Made by a program: the position numbers and the translations under genes. The notes beneath the pieces were generated by a model. It made no database searches. It saw nothing but the letters and a program-made list of their open reading frames with translations, and had not been told where the DNA came from. From positions 372,001 through 436,000 of the forward strand of contig JADIYP010000002.1 of NCBI GenBank assembly GCA_016705235.1: a DNA stretch of 64,000 bases, in the 5' to 3' direction. Below are positions 53,678 to 63,322 of the stretch, one piece after another; position 1 is the stretch's first letter; each line of letters opens with the position of its first letter. The DNA comes from Candidatus Leptovillus affinis (lineage in GTDB: Bacteria; Chloroflexota; Anaerolineae; Promineifilales; Promineifilaceae).

Positions 53678-54514
53678 TTAGCTGCGGCGCGTGCGAACGC
53701 GCAAGGCAAACACAGCCAGGGTATACATCGCCAGACCCAGGATGAGGCAGGCGGCGATGCCCTGGGTGAGGGCGGCGCTGTCCCAGCCGGTGTTCAGCAG
53801 GCCGCGCATGGCTTCCAGAACGTAGGTGATGGGATTGATTTTAGCGGCCGTTTGCAGCCAGCCATCCAACAATTCCAGAGGCACAAAACTGGCAGTCAGG
53901 AAAGTGAGCGGGAAAAACAGGAAGCTGGCTCCCTGAGTAGCCGCCGCGCTGCCGCTGCCCAACGCCGCCGAGACAGTGAAACCGGCGAATCCCGTGCCCA
54001 ATAAAATAGACAGTCCAACAACGGCCGCCAGCCCGGCAAACCCGGTGGCCGATTCCAAACCCAATAACAGGGCAAAAACAATCACCACGGTAGCCTGAAT
54101 GCCCAGAATAACTGCGCCGGCCAAAATGGGGCCAAGCAATAACGCCGCTCGGCTGACGGGCGTCAGGAGAAGCTTATCAAAATAACCGCTTTCGATATCC
54201 CGAACCATATTTTGGGCGGCAATACCGGAACCGGAAAGCGACGAGCTGACGATGGAAAGCGGCAGGATAAAGCCCAGGTAGCTGTTGCCGCTGAGGTTGG
54301 GAATAAAATTGGCCGCTTTGCCCAGGGTCGATTCGTAGATCACCAGAAAAAAGATGCTGATGACCAGTGGCGGCACCAGAGCCACCGGCGTGCGGAAAAT
54401 GGTGACCAGATTACGCCAGGTAACTAAAAGAATTTGTACCGGTAAGCTGGCTTTGGCTTGCTTGCGGTCGGAACGGCCGTAAGCGCTTTGCGCTGCAAGA
54501 TCAGGTGTTGTCAT
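53678..54514 (-). CDS. ABC-2 type transporter permease (DrrB-like)
   Basis: 278 residues with six membrane segments. LLVTWRNLVTIFRTPVALVP at the start, the extracellular loop, DIESGYFDKLLLTPVSRAAL and the C-terminal FVPLELLDGWLQTAAKINPITYVLEAMRGLL are typical of daunorubicin-resistance-type (DrrB/NodJ) exporters. It ends beside REP core copy I. The partner ATPase is the next gene upstream on the same strand, 67 bases away. The export substrate, a drug, lipid or polysaccharide, is not known. Confidence 0.92.
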   Translation of the reverse strand: MTTPDLAAQSAYGRSDRKQAKASLPVQILLVTWRNLVTIFRTPVALVPPLVISIFFLVIYESTLGKAANFIPNLSGNSYLGFILPLSIVSSSLSGSGIAAQNMVRDIESGYFDKLLLTPVSRAALLLGPILAGAVILGIQATVVIVFALLLGLESATGFAGLAAVVGLSILLGTGFAGFTVSAALGSGSAAATQGASFLFFPLTFLTASFVPLELLDGWLQTAAKINPITYVLEAMRGLLNTGWDSAALTQGIAACLILGLAMYTLAVFALRVRTRRS

Positions 54515-54581
54515 GGTAAAACTCCTCTCACGGAATAATCAAAAATTGGTTGAATCAGGGTCAAGCCACTTGAGCCAGGGG

Positions 54582-55550
54582 TTAAGCGGCCTGCGGTTGG
54601 GCGGCGTCCGCTTGCAAGCGCTGCCCGGTCACTTGTAAAAAGACATCGTCCAGAGTTGGCTGCGTCAGCGTCAGCGAAATGGGGTTGAGATTGGCCTGTT
54701 GCAGCCGGGTAACAACTGCCGGAATGGTCTGCGCGGCCTGATTCATGTACAACCGCACGGTGTCACGGTCTGTCTGAATGGTATCGGCCATATCGCTAAG
54801 CTGGGCGCGCGCATTTTCGGCCGTTTCGCGGCTGTCGAAGGCCACGTTAATGGATTCCGTGCCCACGCTGGCTTTTAATTTGGCCGGCGAGCCTTCAATC
54901 GCAATTGCCCCGTTGTCGATAATAGCCACCACATCGGCCAATTCATCCGCTTCCTCCAGGTATTGGGTGGTGAGGAAAATGGTCATGCCCAATTCGCGGT
55001 TCAGGCGGCGGACTTCTTCCCACACGTCCCGACGGCTGGCTGGGTCCAGGCCCGTTGTTGGCTCATCGAGGAACAGGATTTCCGGCTTGTGGACCAGAGC
55101 CAGGGCCAGGTCCAGGCGGCGGCGCATCCCACCGCTGTAGGTTCCGACACGCCGCCCTTTGGCGTCTTCTAAGCGAACCAGGCGCAGCAGTTCTTCGGCG
55201 CGATTGGCGGCCTCTTGGCGGCTGGCGCCAAACATGCGCCCCTGCATACTGAGCAGTTCTGCCGACTTCATCAGCGGATCGATGCCTATCTCTTGCAGGG
55301 CGACGCCGGCAATGCGGCGCACCTGATCGGCTTGCGAGACAACATCAAAGCCGCCCACGCGGGCAACGCCCCGCGTTGGCAGGGCCAGCGTGGTTAAAAT
55401 TTTGATGGTGGTGCTTTTCCCGGCGCCATTGGGACCAAGAAAGCCAAAGATTTGACCAGAATTCACCTGGAAAGAGACATCGCGCACGGCCGTTACGCCG
55501 CCGGCATACTCTTTGCCCAGGTTTTCGACAACAATTTCACGATTAGACAT
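54582..55550 (-). CDS. ABC transporter ATPase (DrrA-like)
   Basis: 322 residues. Walker A GPNGAGKSTTIKIL, signature SGGMRRRLDLALAL, Walker B ILFLDEPTTGLDP and the H-loop (TTQYLEEADELAD) are followed by the DrrA-type C-terminal domain (about 225-315) ending in PTLDDVFLQVTGQ. A GGGAG site supports the start at 55550. It drives the DrrB-like permease downstream. Confidence 0.95.
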   Translation of the reverse strand: MSNREIVVENLGKEYAGGVTAVRDVSFQVNSGQIFGFLGPNGAGKSTTIKILTTLALPTRGVARVGGFDVVSQADQVRRIAGVALQEIGIDPLMKSAELLSMQGRMFGASRQEAANRAEELLRLVRLEDAKGRRVGTYSGGMRRRLDLALALVHKPEILFLDEPTTGLDPASRRDVWEEVRRLNRELGMTIFLTTQYLEEADELADVVAIIDNGAIAIEGSPAKLKASVGTESINVAFDSRETAENARAQLSDMADTIQTDRDTVRLYMNQAAQTIPAVVTRLQQANLNPISLTLTQPTLDDVFLQVTGQRLQADAAQPQAA

Positions 55551-55824
55551 TGATGTTACTCCCATGGCCGACACTGGTAGGGCGTGTTTGGCATCGGTCA
55601 TTCAAATTATTTGACATGATGAGGCAACTATAACAGGGAATGGTCAAATTGTCAATATATTGTCTATGTTTTATTTATATTTTGGACAACTCCTGTGGCC
55701 TCGTTTTTACTGCGCCAAAGTCCGACTTGAAAGGCTGACTGGTTTTCGCCAAAATACAGGGTAGGCAAAAGGCAACACGGCCGTACAGTTTCTACGGTCA
55801 GTCCACATCAAACAGGAGAAAACC

Positions 55825-57321
55825 ATGTCACCCACCCCACCCAACGATCAGCCTGAAGTCAGCACGGCCGTTCCCCCGGAAACCATTATCCAAACCCACC
55901 ACACCATCACCCTCAACGGGCAGGAGCTGGCCTACACGGCCACCACCGGCGCCCTCACGCTAATGGAAGAGATCGAAAAAGAAGACAAGTCTGAAGGCGA
56001 AAAAGCGCGGGCGACCATCTACTTTGTTGCCTATACGAAGGATGGCGCGGAACCAGGCCAGGCGGAACCCGGCCAACGCCCCATCACTTTTGCTTTTAAC
56101 GGCGGGCCGGGATCATCGTCGGTGTGGCTGCACTTAGGGCTGCTGGGGCCAAAACGCGTGCTGACGGAAGCCGACGGTTCACCCACGCCGCCACCTTACC
56201 GGCTGGTGGACAATGAGTATTCGTTGTTAGACAAAAGCGATCTGGTCTTTATTGATCCGGTGAGCACCGGCTTTAGTCGGGTTGTGCCGGGCGAAAAACC
56301 GAAAGAGTTTCACGGTTTCAAGAAAGACATTGCCTCGGTGGGCGATTTTATCCGGCTGTACACAACGCGATACGGCCGTTGGCTGTCGCCAAAGTTTTTG
56401 GCCGGCGAGAGTTATGGCACAACCCGCGCCGCCGGGTTATCCGGCTACCTGCAAGAGCGCCATGGCATGTACCTCAACGGTATTTTTCTTATCTCGTCCA
56501 TCCTCAATTTTCAGACGGCCTACTTCAAACCGGGCAACGATCTACCTTATGCCCTGTTTTTGCCCACATATGCCGCGACGGCCTGGTTTCACGGCCGTTT
56601 GGCCCCCAAATTACAGGCCAATTTAACCCACACATTGGCCGAGGTAGAAGAATTCGCCCTGGGCGAGTACACCCTGGCCCTGATGCAAGGCGCGGCGCTG
56701 TCGGCGGAAAATCGCACGGCCGTGGCCCAAAAACTGGCTCGGTACACCGGCCTGACAACCGAATACATCGAACGCACCGATTTGCGCATCAACATTCACC
56801 GCTTTTGCAAAGAACTGCTGCGCGATCAGGGGCGCACCACCGGGCGGCTAGACAGCCGCTTTACCGGCGTAGACCGGGATTCGGCCGGCGAAACCAACGA
56901 GTTCGATCCCAGTTACGCGGCCATTCAGGGGCCATACACCGCCACCCTGAATGATTACGTGCGGCGCGAATTGCAATTTGAAAGCGACCTGCCTTATGAG
57001 ATTCTGACCGGCCGCGTCCAGCCCTGGGATTATGGCGATCATCAAAACGCCTTTGTGGATGTGGCCGAAACGCTGCGCACAGCGATTAGTTACAACCCGC
57101 ATCTGAAAGTGTTTATTGCCAACGGCTACTACGATCTGGCGACGCCCTATCTGGCGACGCGGTACACCGTCAACCATTTGGGCCTGACGGCCGATTTATA
57201 CGCCAATATCCACTTGACCTTTTATGAGGCCGGGCACATGATGTATTTACACCGCCCGTCGCTGGCCCAGCTAAAGCTAGACATGGCGGAATGGTTGGAA
57301 ACGGCCGTTTCCCGGCCGTAA
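55825..57321 (+). CDS. serine carboxypeptidase (S10 family)
   Basis: 498 residues. Substrate site FNGGPGSSSVWLHLGLLGP (about 90), the nucleophile GESYGTTRA (about 198), catalytic Asp in NGYYDLATPY (about 435) and His in EAGHMMYLH (about 475) make a complete S10 triad. Bacterial S10 peptidases remove C-terminal residues. No signal peptide is visible, so it may be cytoplasmic or exported by another route. AGGAG precedes the ATG. It is divergent from the DrrAB-like exporter. Confidence 0.9.
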   Translation: MSPTPPNDQPEVSTAVPPETIIQTHHTITLNGQELAYTATTGALTLMEEIEKEDKSEGEKARATIYFVAYTKDGAEPGQAEPGQRPITFAFNGGPGSSSVWLHLGLLGPKRVLTEADGSPTPPPYRLVDNEYSLLDKSDLVFIDPVSTGFSRVVPGEKPKEFHGFKKDIASVGDFIRLYTTRYGRWLSPKFLAGESYGTTRAAGLSGYLQERHGMYLNGIFLISSILNFQTAYFKPGNDLPYALFLPTYAATAWFHGRLAPKLQANLTHTLAEVEEFALGEYTLALMQGAALSAENRTAVAQKLARYTGLTTEYIERTDLRINIHRFCKELLRDQGRTTGRLDSRFTGVDRDSAGETNEFDPSYAAIQGPYTATLNDYVRRELQFESDLPYEILTGRVQPWDYGDHQNAFVDVAETLRTAISYNPHLKVFIANGYYDLATPYLATRYTVNHLGLTADLYANIHLTFYEAGHMMYLHRPSLAQLKLDMAEWLETAVSRP

Positions 57322-57346
57322 TCCTGGGCGCAAACACATTCACAAA

Positions 57347-57373
57347 CTAGAGGCTTCTGGCATATGCCTCTAG
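57347..57373. terminator. weak hairpin between the peptidase and reductase genes
   Basis: CTAGAGGC and GCCTCTAG arms with an 11-base loop, not followed by a T-run. It may be a weak stop or processing site. Confidence 0.4.
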
Positions 57374-57404
57374 CACCAGCTAAATTTATATTGTGGAGGA
57401 AACG

Positions 57405-58586
57405 ATGGAACAAGAACGAGAAGTGATCATTGTCGGAGCCGGACCGTCTGGGGCTACGGCCGCCACCATGCTGGCGCGGCATGGCCACGACGTGCTGTTG
57501 TTAGACCGGCAGCGCTTCCCGAGAGACAAAATCTGCGGCGATGGCATCCCCACGGGCGTCATTGAAATGATGGGCCGCATGGGCATGCAGGCCAAAGTGG
57601 CCGCAGCCGAAGCCCAAGGCGACTTTAACCGCATCGACCAGATGCGCCTGGTTTCGCCCAAGGGCCATATTTTGGACGCGCCGCTGCAAACCGGGCAGCA
57701 TGGCGAGCATTCCTACGTCGCGCCGCGCATGGTAATCGACGCCATGCTCCAGGAACACGCCGTCGCCTCAGGCGCGGAGTTCCTGGCCGCCCAGGTGCAG
57801 GAACCGTTGATCGAAAACGGCCGTGTCGTTGGCGTACGAGCCAAAATGGGCCAGAACGGCGGCCAAGCCATCACTTTACGCGCCCGGCTCGTTATCGGCG
57901 CCGATGGCGTGACCTCCGTCATCGCCCGCAGCCTGCGCCCAAAACAAGAGCAGCACGCGCCGGAACACAAAGCCGTTGCCTTGCGCGCCTACATCCAAGA
58001 CATCGAAGAAGTGCCCAACACCGTCGAGTTTTACCTGTACGAAAACATTTCACCCGGATACGCCTGGATTTTTTCCCTGGGCGGCAACCGCGCCAACATT
58101 GGTCTGGGCATGCGCCTGGACCAATTCCGCCAATCCAAACGAAAACTGGAAGAGCTGCTCAAAGACTTCCTGGCGATGCCAGACATCAAAAAGCGGCTCA
58201 AAAACGGTGGTCAACTGCAAAACGTAGCCACCTGGCAGCTTAATTTTGGCTCGCAGGCAGGGATGCGTTTTGCCTTTGACGGCGCGATGCTGGTGGGCGA
58301 CGCGGCCGGTTTTATCAACCCCATCACCGGCGGCGGCATCCACAATGGCATGATCTCGGCCGAGCTGGCTGCCAAAACAGCCCACGAAGCGCTCACGGCC
58401 GGCAGCGCCGCGCTGAGCCAGTTGAAAGTATACGAGCAGCGCTGCCGCAGAGAGCTTTGGCCCGGCTTGCACCGATCGTATAACCACCAGCGTATCCTGA
58501 TGCGGTTCCCGATGCTGATCGATTTTCTCATTCAGCGCGGCCGAGAAAACAGCCAGTTGGTAAAAACATTTCTCACAAAATTGTGA
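57405..58586 (+). CDS. geranylgeranyl reductase-family FAD-dependent oxidoreductase
   Basis: 393 residues. FAD-binding VIIVGAGPSGATAATMLARHG, then the family PRDKICGDGIP motif, IGADGVTSVIARSL, and the second FAD motif MLVGDAAGFINPITGGGIHNGM. This is the pattern of the geranylgeranyl reductase/ChlP-like group, which saturates isoprenoid chains of lipids, quinones or pigments. The ATG at 57405 follows GGAGG; a GTG at 57393 is less likely. The likely substrate is a polyprenyl lipid or menaquinone side chain (inference), as no bacteriochlorophyll genes are near. Confidence 0.87.
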   Translation: MEQEREVIIVGAGPSGATAATMLARHGHDVLLLDRQRFPRDKICGDGIPTGVIEMMGRMGMQAKVAAAEAQGDFNRIDQMRLVSPKGHILDAPLQTGQHGEHSYVAPRMVIDAMLQEHAVASGAEFLAAQVQEPLIENGRVVGVRAKMGQNGGQAITLRARLVIGADGVTSVIARSLRPKQEQHAPEHKAVALRAYIQDIEEVPNTVEFYLYENISPGYAWIFSLGGNRANIGLGMRLDQFRQSKRKLEELLKDFLAMPDIKKRLKNGGQLQNVATWQLNFGSQAGMRFAFDGAMLVGDAAGFINPITGGGIHNGMISAELAAKTAHEALTAGSAALSQLKVYEQRCRRELWPGLHRSYNHQRILMRFPMLIDFLIQRGRENSQLVKTFLTKL

Positions 58587-58717
58587 CGGCCGTTTTCCGA
58601 GGCACAACCCATGATTCCAGGCAAACAAGAAACGGAAGAGCGCCAATATGCGTGTATTGGGGTTTTTCCGTTTTCAGGTTTACCCATTTGCGCCGCCCAA
58701 CGTGACGGCGATAGCAA

Positions 58718-60058
58718 ATGAGATATTTTCGGCGGTACGCGCTTCTTTTGCTGGCGTTGGGCGTGCTGGGCGGATTGGCGCTCTGGCAGACCCTGCCCTG
58801 GTGGGTAAACATGGCCCCTGCGCCGGTGCAGCAGCGGCTGCCGCACCAGGTTTTGGCTCTGGCGAGCACACCCTTGCCCACGGCCCTGCCCGCGCCTACC
58901 CAGGACCGTTTGGCGGCCACGGCCGTCATCATCATCCCCACACTGCCGCCGCCCGCCGCCACGGCTACCAGCCAACCCACCACTCAACCAACCAACCAAC
59001 CCTCGCGCCAGCCCACAATCCAGCCAACGCGCCAGCCAACCCGTCCACCAACCGCCACGCCGGGACCAACGGCCGTGCGCCTGACCGGCCTGCAAATTAC
59101 CCCGCAAAAGTTTAACAACTGCGGCCCCACCAACCTGAGCATCGTCCTGAACTATTACGGCGTACCCGACGATCAGTTTGCCGTGGCGGCCGTCGCGCGC
59201 CCCACTTATGAAGATCGCAACGTCTCGCCGGAGGAATTGGCCGATTATGTTAACAATCAGACCCCGCTGCGCGCGGTTGTCCTGCGCGGCGGGCGGCTGG
59301 AAACGTTAACCCAATTGCTGGCGGCCGGTTTTCCGGTGATTGTGGAGAAGGGGCTGCTGCCCAGCGAGTGGGAAGGGTGGATGGGCCATTACCTGACGGT
59401 CATTGGCTACGACGAGGCGGCGCAAGAATTTATCAGCCTGGATACCTTTTTAGGGCCGTGGGACGGCAGCGGCCGCACGGACAGTTTTGAGACAATGGCC
59501 GAGTATTGGGCGCAGTTTAACCATGTGTATCTGGTGGTGTACCCGGCGGAACGAGAAACGGCCGTTGCCGCCATCATCGGCGACACACTGACTGATCCTG
59601 TGTTGATGTGGCAGCGCGCCGCCGAGCAAGCGCAGCAAGAAACCGGCCGCGCGCCAGAAAACGGCTTTGCCTGGTTTAATTTAGGCAGCAGCCTGACAAG
59701 ATTGGGGAAATTAACGGGGGAACAGGCTTATTTTGTCAACGCGGCGGCGGCGTTTGATCGGGCGCTCACGGCCGGACTGCCCTGGCGCATGTTGTGGTAT
59801 CAGTTTGAACCGTATGAAGCTTATTTGCGAAACGGCCGTGCCGATGACGTCCTCACCCTCACAACCGCCACGCTGCAAAGTACGGGGGGACAATTTGTAG
59901 AAGAAACGCATCTATATCGGGGGTACGCCCTGCTGGCACAAGGCGATGAATCTGGGGCAAAAGCCGCCTGGCTGCAAGCCCTGGCCATCAACCCGGATTT
60001 AGCGGAAGCAAGTCAGGCGCTCGCGGCTCTTCATGCATCTGGCGATGCCAGCCGCTGA
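58718..60058 (+). CDS. C39-like peptidase domain protein with TPR-like C-terminus
   Basis: 446 residues. An N-terminal membrane anchor (about 8-26) precedes a Pro/Thr/Gln-rich low-complexity linker (about 60-115). Then comes a papain-like C39 family 2 domain with active-site Cys in FNNCGPTNLS (about 133) and His in MGHYLTVIGYD (about 225). The C-terminal 160 residues form TPR-like helices ending with AKAAWLQALAINPDLAEASQ. It should act outside the membrane and cut peptides or peptidoglycan-linked substrates. The linker DNA is rich in CCAACC words, also found as spacers elsewhere. Confidence 0.83.
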   Translation: MRYFRRYALLLLALGVLGGLALWQTLPWWVNMAPAPVQQRLPHQVLALASTPLPTALPAPTQDRLAATAVIIIPTLPPPAATATSQPTTQPTNQPSRQPTIQPTRQPTRPPTATPGPTAVRLTGLQITPQKFNNCGPTNLSIVLNYYGVPDDQFAVAAVARPTYEDRNVSPEELADYVNNQTPLRAVVLRGGRLETLTQLLAAGFPVIVEKGLLPSEWEGWMGHYLTVIGYDEAAQEFISLDTFLGPWDGSGRTDSFETMAEYWAQFNHVYLVVYPAERETAVAAIIGDTLTDPVLMWQRAAEQAQQETGRAPENGFAWFNLGSSLTRLGKLTGEQAYFVNAAAAFDRALTAGLPWRMLWYQFEPYEAYLRNGRADDVLTLTTATLQSTGGQFVEETHLYRGYALLAQGDESGAKAAWLQALAINPDLAEASQALAALHASGDASR

Positions 60059-60101
60059 GGCCTGACTCGCTTACGCTGCGAATCGCGTCAAACTCTGGCG
60101 T

Positions 60102-60428
60102 TTACCAAGCATACCTGGCATATCGGCTGCGCGCCGATTTCCGTTTGACGTGACCCAGACCACCCTGGCGATTGCGGTACACGGTTAAAATAAGCGGCAA
60201 ATCGCGGCTTAGTACCACAATCGTTCCTTCCAACCTACCCACCTGCCGCCGCTGCGTTTTGGGGATATTACATTTGCCCAGATGGAAAAATACGGCTCCG
60301 GCTCGATGCAATTTTTCCCCGTGTTCAAGCACAAAATAAACGTCCTCGAACGATAAGTTACGCTGCGCCATGCGTTGCTCGGCATGATTAGTCGGAACAT
60401 ACTGCTGGAAATCAGTTGGACCAAACAT
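60102..60428 (-). CDS. DUF4258 domain protein
   Basis: 108 residues. YVPTNHAEQRMAQRNLSFEDVYFVLEHGEKLH matches the start of DUF4258 (NHAxxRMxQRxIS), followed by beta strands such as GTIVVLSRDLPLILTVYRN. Many DUF4258 proteins resemble RelE/toxin-like folds, but no antitoxin adjoins it, so the role is unclear. The start at 60428 is set by an exceptionally strong site, GGAGGTGATC, directly before the ATG. Confidence 0.82.
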   Translation of the reverse strand: MFGPTDFQQYVPTNHAEQRMAQRNLSFEDVYFVLEHGEKLHRAGAVFFHLGKCNIPKTQRRQVGRLEGTIVVLSRDLPLILTVYRNRQGGLGHVKRKSARSRYARYAW

Positions 60429-60901
60429 GATCACCTCCGTTATGGCGAAGGGTAGTACGATAAATCTTCTTCTTCCTGTATACAATGATATGCACGGCCG
60501 TTCTATTGACAATAACACATGCGAAGTAAATCGGCCGTCAACCACTAGCCTATTAGTACTACCGCTCTTAAAGAAGGGTTTTGCCAACCCAAAAGGCCAC
60601 AAAAATTCAAATTCTTGTGGAAAATAAACCGCCTTTCAATGGCGCGGGCAACCATTTAAAATCCCCAAGAAATCTCGCCGAAAGTCTTTTTGAAAGAAAT
60701 TCCGTTTATATCCTATAGGGTCAATGGTTTCGTTTAACCGACCGAAGCAATGGCAAGCAGATATTCGGCGCCACATTTGGAAGCCACTTTTAGATGTCAA
60801 TAGTGAATTTGTGGACGTTTAAGCAGTTATTGCAACCCGGCTCTATCTTCCTGCTCAACGTCCGTTTTATAAATGCCACAACAATTTGAAAGAGGATCAT
60901 C
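60429..60901. other. AT-richer intergenic region, no gene seen
   Basis: 473 bases between divergent genes with lower GC than the rest of the window. No convincing frame, repeat or RNA was found. It must hold promoters for the DUF4258 gene and the glycine-rich surface protein; no hexamer pair stands out clearly. Confidence 0.5.
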
Positions 60902-62740
60902 ATGTATTTAAAAACAATTACCTGGAAAAGTCGTTTCCAATCACTTTGCCTGGTGATTACCATATTAGGAACACTATGGGGTGCGCCAACTTTAGTTCTG
61001 GCTGCTAGCGGCGCAGACGGGGACCGAACCATTGCCTCCGGTTCGGTCATCATAAACCGTTATGCGCCAGTCACTGCCATAAACGGAAATACGATCACCG
61101 TGGCCGACATTACCGCCCTCAACGATACAGTTGACAATCATTATGCCAACGATGTGTTAGCCGCTGACGATTTAATTCTAATTTATCAGGCGCAAGGAGC
61201 CACCTTTACCGACAGTACCGATTTTCCGACTTATGGCGCGTTTGATTATGGGAAGGCTGGCACTTATGAATTTGCAGTGGTAACGGCCGTTTCCGGCAAC
61301 GACATCACCGTCTCATCTACAACCACCACAGCCTACGCCTGCAGCGGCATCAGCGGCATTTACGACACAATCAATGGCAACGTCCAGGTCGTCAGAGTCC
61401 CGCAGTACAACAACCTCACCATTCAAAATGGGGCCACCGTAACCGCAGCGCCCTGGAACGGCCAAACTGGCGGCATTGTCGCCCTGCACGTTCGCTACAA
61501 TCTGGTCGTAGATGGAACCATCGACGTCTCCGGGCTTGGCTTCCGCGGCGGAACACCTGCTGATCACAGCAACGTCATCCGCGATGCCATCCAATATACC
61601 ACCACAGATTTAACCCAGGGTGGAGAAAAAGGGGAGAGTATTCTGGGAAATCTTGCCGTCCTTGACCTTGTTACTGGACGTTACGGCCGTGGGGCGCCGG
61701 CCAACGGTGGCGGTGGTGGTAATGCCCACAATTCCGGCGGCGGTGGCGGAGCCAATGGTTTTTCAAGCGGGGTATGGAAAACAGGGCATGGGTTTGTAGA
61801 TTCTGGGGACACCTATGCATCAGCATGGCATCTGGATAACGGCGCCACTCCTCCTGGGAACAGTGTACCTACTTATTTTCAAGGTGGCGCCGGTGGCGGT
61901 CGTGGCGGTTACTCTTTTTCCGACGCTTACCGAGATCCCACGAGCGATCAACTTAACAACTCTGTCTGGAACGATCCCCACGGCGATTCACGGCGCCAGG
62001 TAGGAGGATTAGGGGGTCGACCATTGGACAACAATGCAAACACGCGGATTTTCTTTGGCGGCGGCGGCGGCGGCGGCGATGGTAACAATTCTTCTGCTTC
62101 GGCAGGCGGTGCGGGTGGTGGATTAGTCATCCTTATTGCCGACAACACATCTGGCAGTGGCAGCATTTTAGCCAATGGCCAAACAGCCTTAGACACAGCC
62201 AACAGTTTTGATGATGGCGCAGGCGGTGGTGGCGGCGGTGGGACAATTGTATTGAAAACGACATTGCTTTCTAGCAATACCTTAACCCTGACGGCTAATG
62301 GCGGTAATGGTGGTAATCAGCCACTTGTAATTTATTTGGGACTACCCTATCCACAAGATGCAATGGGGCCGGGCGGCGGCGGCGGCGGCGGGTATCTGGC
62401 CGTGGCTGCTGGCAGCGGTTCGCTGCTGACATCGACCGTAGACGGTGGGCTGAACGGCATCACCTTGAGTAAGGCGATGAACGGCGGCTTAACCGACACC
62501 ACGCCGATTTTCCCGCCCAACGGGGCGACACAAGGATATCCAGGCGGCACGAGCATCATACTCAACAATGCAAATGCGATTACGTTTCCTGGCTGCCAGG
62601 GGCCAACGGCCGTTACCCTTCAAGCCTTTACGGTCACCGGCAGCAGCAGTTTGCCAATCATCGGTCTGGGGCTTATCGGTTTACTGATGGCCTTCACCTG
62701 GAACCAACGGCGGCGCATAGTTCACAGCCAGACAGCGTGA
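60902..62740 (+). CDS. secreted glycine-rich surface protein
   Basis: 612 residues. A signal peptide (to about residue 34, LVLAA) is followed by a region with INRYAPVTAINGNTITVADI. Then come long Gly-rich tracts (about 280-310, 330-350, 395-420, 440-455 and 495-505) separated by short beta-like strands, suggesting a repetitive adhesin or matrix protein. The end, SSSLPIIGLGLIGLLMAFTW then NQRRR, is a membrane anchor with a positive stop, reminiscent of sorting signals. Codon use and GC are a little lower than its neighbours, which may indicate transfer. Function as an adhesin is inferred. Confidence 0.78.
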   Translation: MYLKTITWKSRFQSLCLVITILGTLWGAPTLVLAASGADGDRTIASGSVIINRYAPVTAINGNTITVADITALNDTVDNHYANDVLAADDLILIYQAQGATFTDSTDFPTYGAFDYGKAGTYEFAVVTAVSGNDITVSSTTTTAYACSGISGIYDTINGNVQVVRVPQYNNLTIQNGATVTAAPWNGQTGGIVALHVRYNLVVDGTIDVSGLGFRGGTPADHSNVIRDAIQYTTTDLTQGGEKGESILGNLAVLDLVTGRYGRGAPANGGGGGNAHNSGGGGGANGFSSGVWKTGHGFVDSGDTYASAWHLDNGATPPGNSVPTYFQGGAGGGRGGYSFSDAYRDPTSDQLNNSVWNDPHGDSRRQVGGLGGRPLDNNANTRIFFGGGGGGGDGNNSSASAGGAGGGLVILIADNTSGSGSILANGQTALDTANSFDDGAGGGGGGGTIVLKTTLLSSNTLTLTANGGNGGNQPLVIYLGLPYPQDAMGPGGGGGGGYLAVAAGSGSLLTSTVDGGLNGITLSKAMNGGLTDTTPIFPPNGATQGYPGGTSIILNNANAITFPGCQGPTAVTLQAFTVTGSSSLPIIGLGLIGLLMAFTWNQRRRIVHSQTA

Positions 62741-63322
62741 GTTTTTATGCGGTGGCCCCACCGCATCGACATCCGTCTGACCTGAACCGGGGAAAAGCGG
62801 GCTGTTTGCAGCCCATCCAGCAATCGAATTGGCCGGCAGTCGATGACTGCCGGCCAATGGGCATGACACCACTCATACAAGCGCACGGCCGTTCCCCCAC
62901 CCGCTTTTACTTCAGAAGCGGCCAGCCAGTCATACCAGCGGCTCAGGCGATCATCATTGGCGCGAGCTTGCACGGCCGTTTGTGACACAAGTCTTGGAAG
63001 GACGATTTCTTCCGTCACCCTCACCGTTCACACCCGGCGCGCGCTCGCCAGACAAAACAAAAAGCACCGCCTCTTTCGAAGCGGTGCCTTTCTAGACGCA
63101 TATGTCAGGAGGGAAGCATACACGCCAGCTTTTCGGGCAATGCAGTACGAGGAAAAGGGGAGACACTGCCCTTAATCTAATCAGGGTTCCAGTCGCGTTT
63201 CTCGTGCCAGTTTTAGGGGAGGAATTTTTCCCTCGTACTTACCTGATCAAATCATGTGAAGCATACTCCCACAATGTGAGCGCGGCATTAATTTTGGCTG
63301 CTTCCCAGCCTTTGCTCAGAAT
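62741..63322. other. intergenic region with hairpins
   Basis: 582 bases with no confident gene. Hairpins are ATGCGGTGG/CCACCGCAT at 62747-62766 and TTGGCCGGCAGTC/GACTGCCGGCCAA at 62829-62857. Both could end transcription of the glycine-rich protein gene. A 100-codon minus-strand frame (62722-63024) is open but has no recognisable feature. Confidence 0.55.
63056..63090 (-). terminator. intrinsic terminator, minus strand
   Basis: GCACCGC/GCGGTGC arms with a ten-base loop. On the minus strand the hairpin is followed by TTTTTGTTTTG. It lies about 230 bases after the stop of the acyl-CoA synthetase/GNAT gene and probably ends its transcript. Confidence 0.75.

Noticed and set aside
62722..63024. 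100-codon minus-strand frame
   Set aside because: No ribosome site or recognisable motif. It overlaps two hairpins and the end of the glycine-rich gene, so a chance open frame in GC-rich DNA is more likely.
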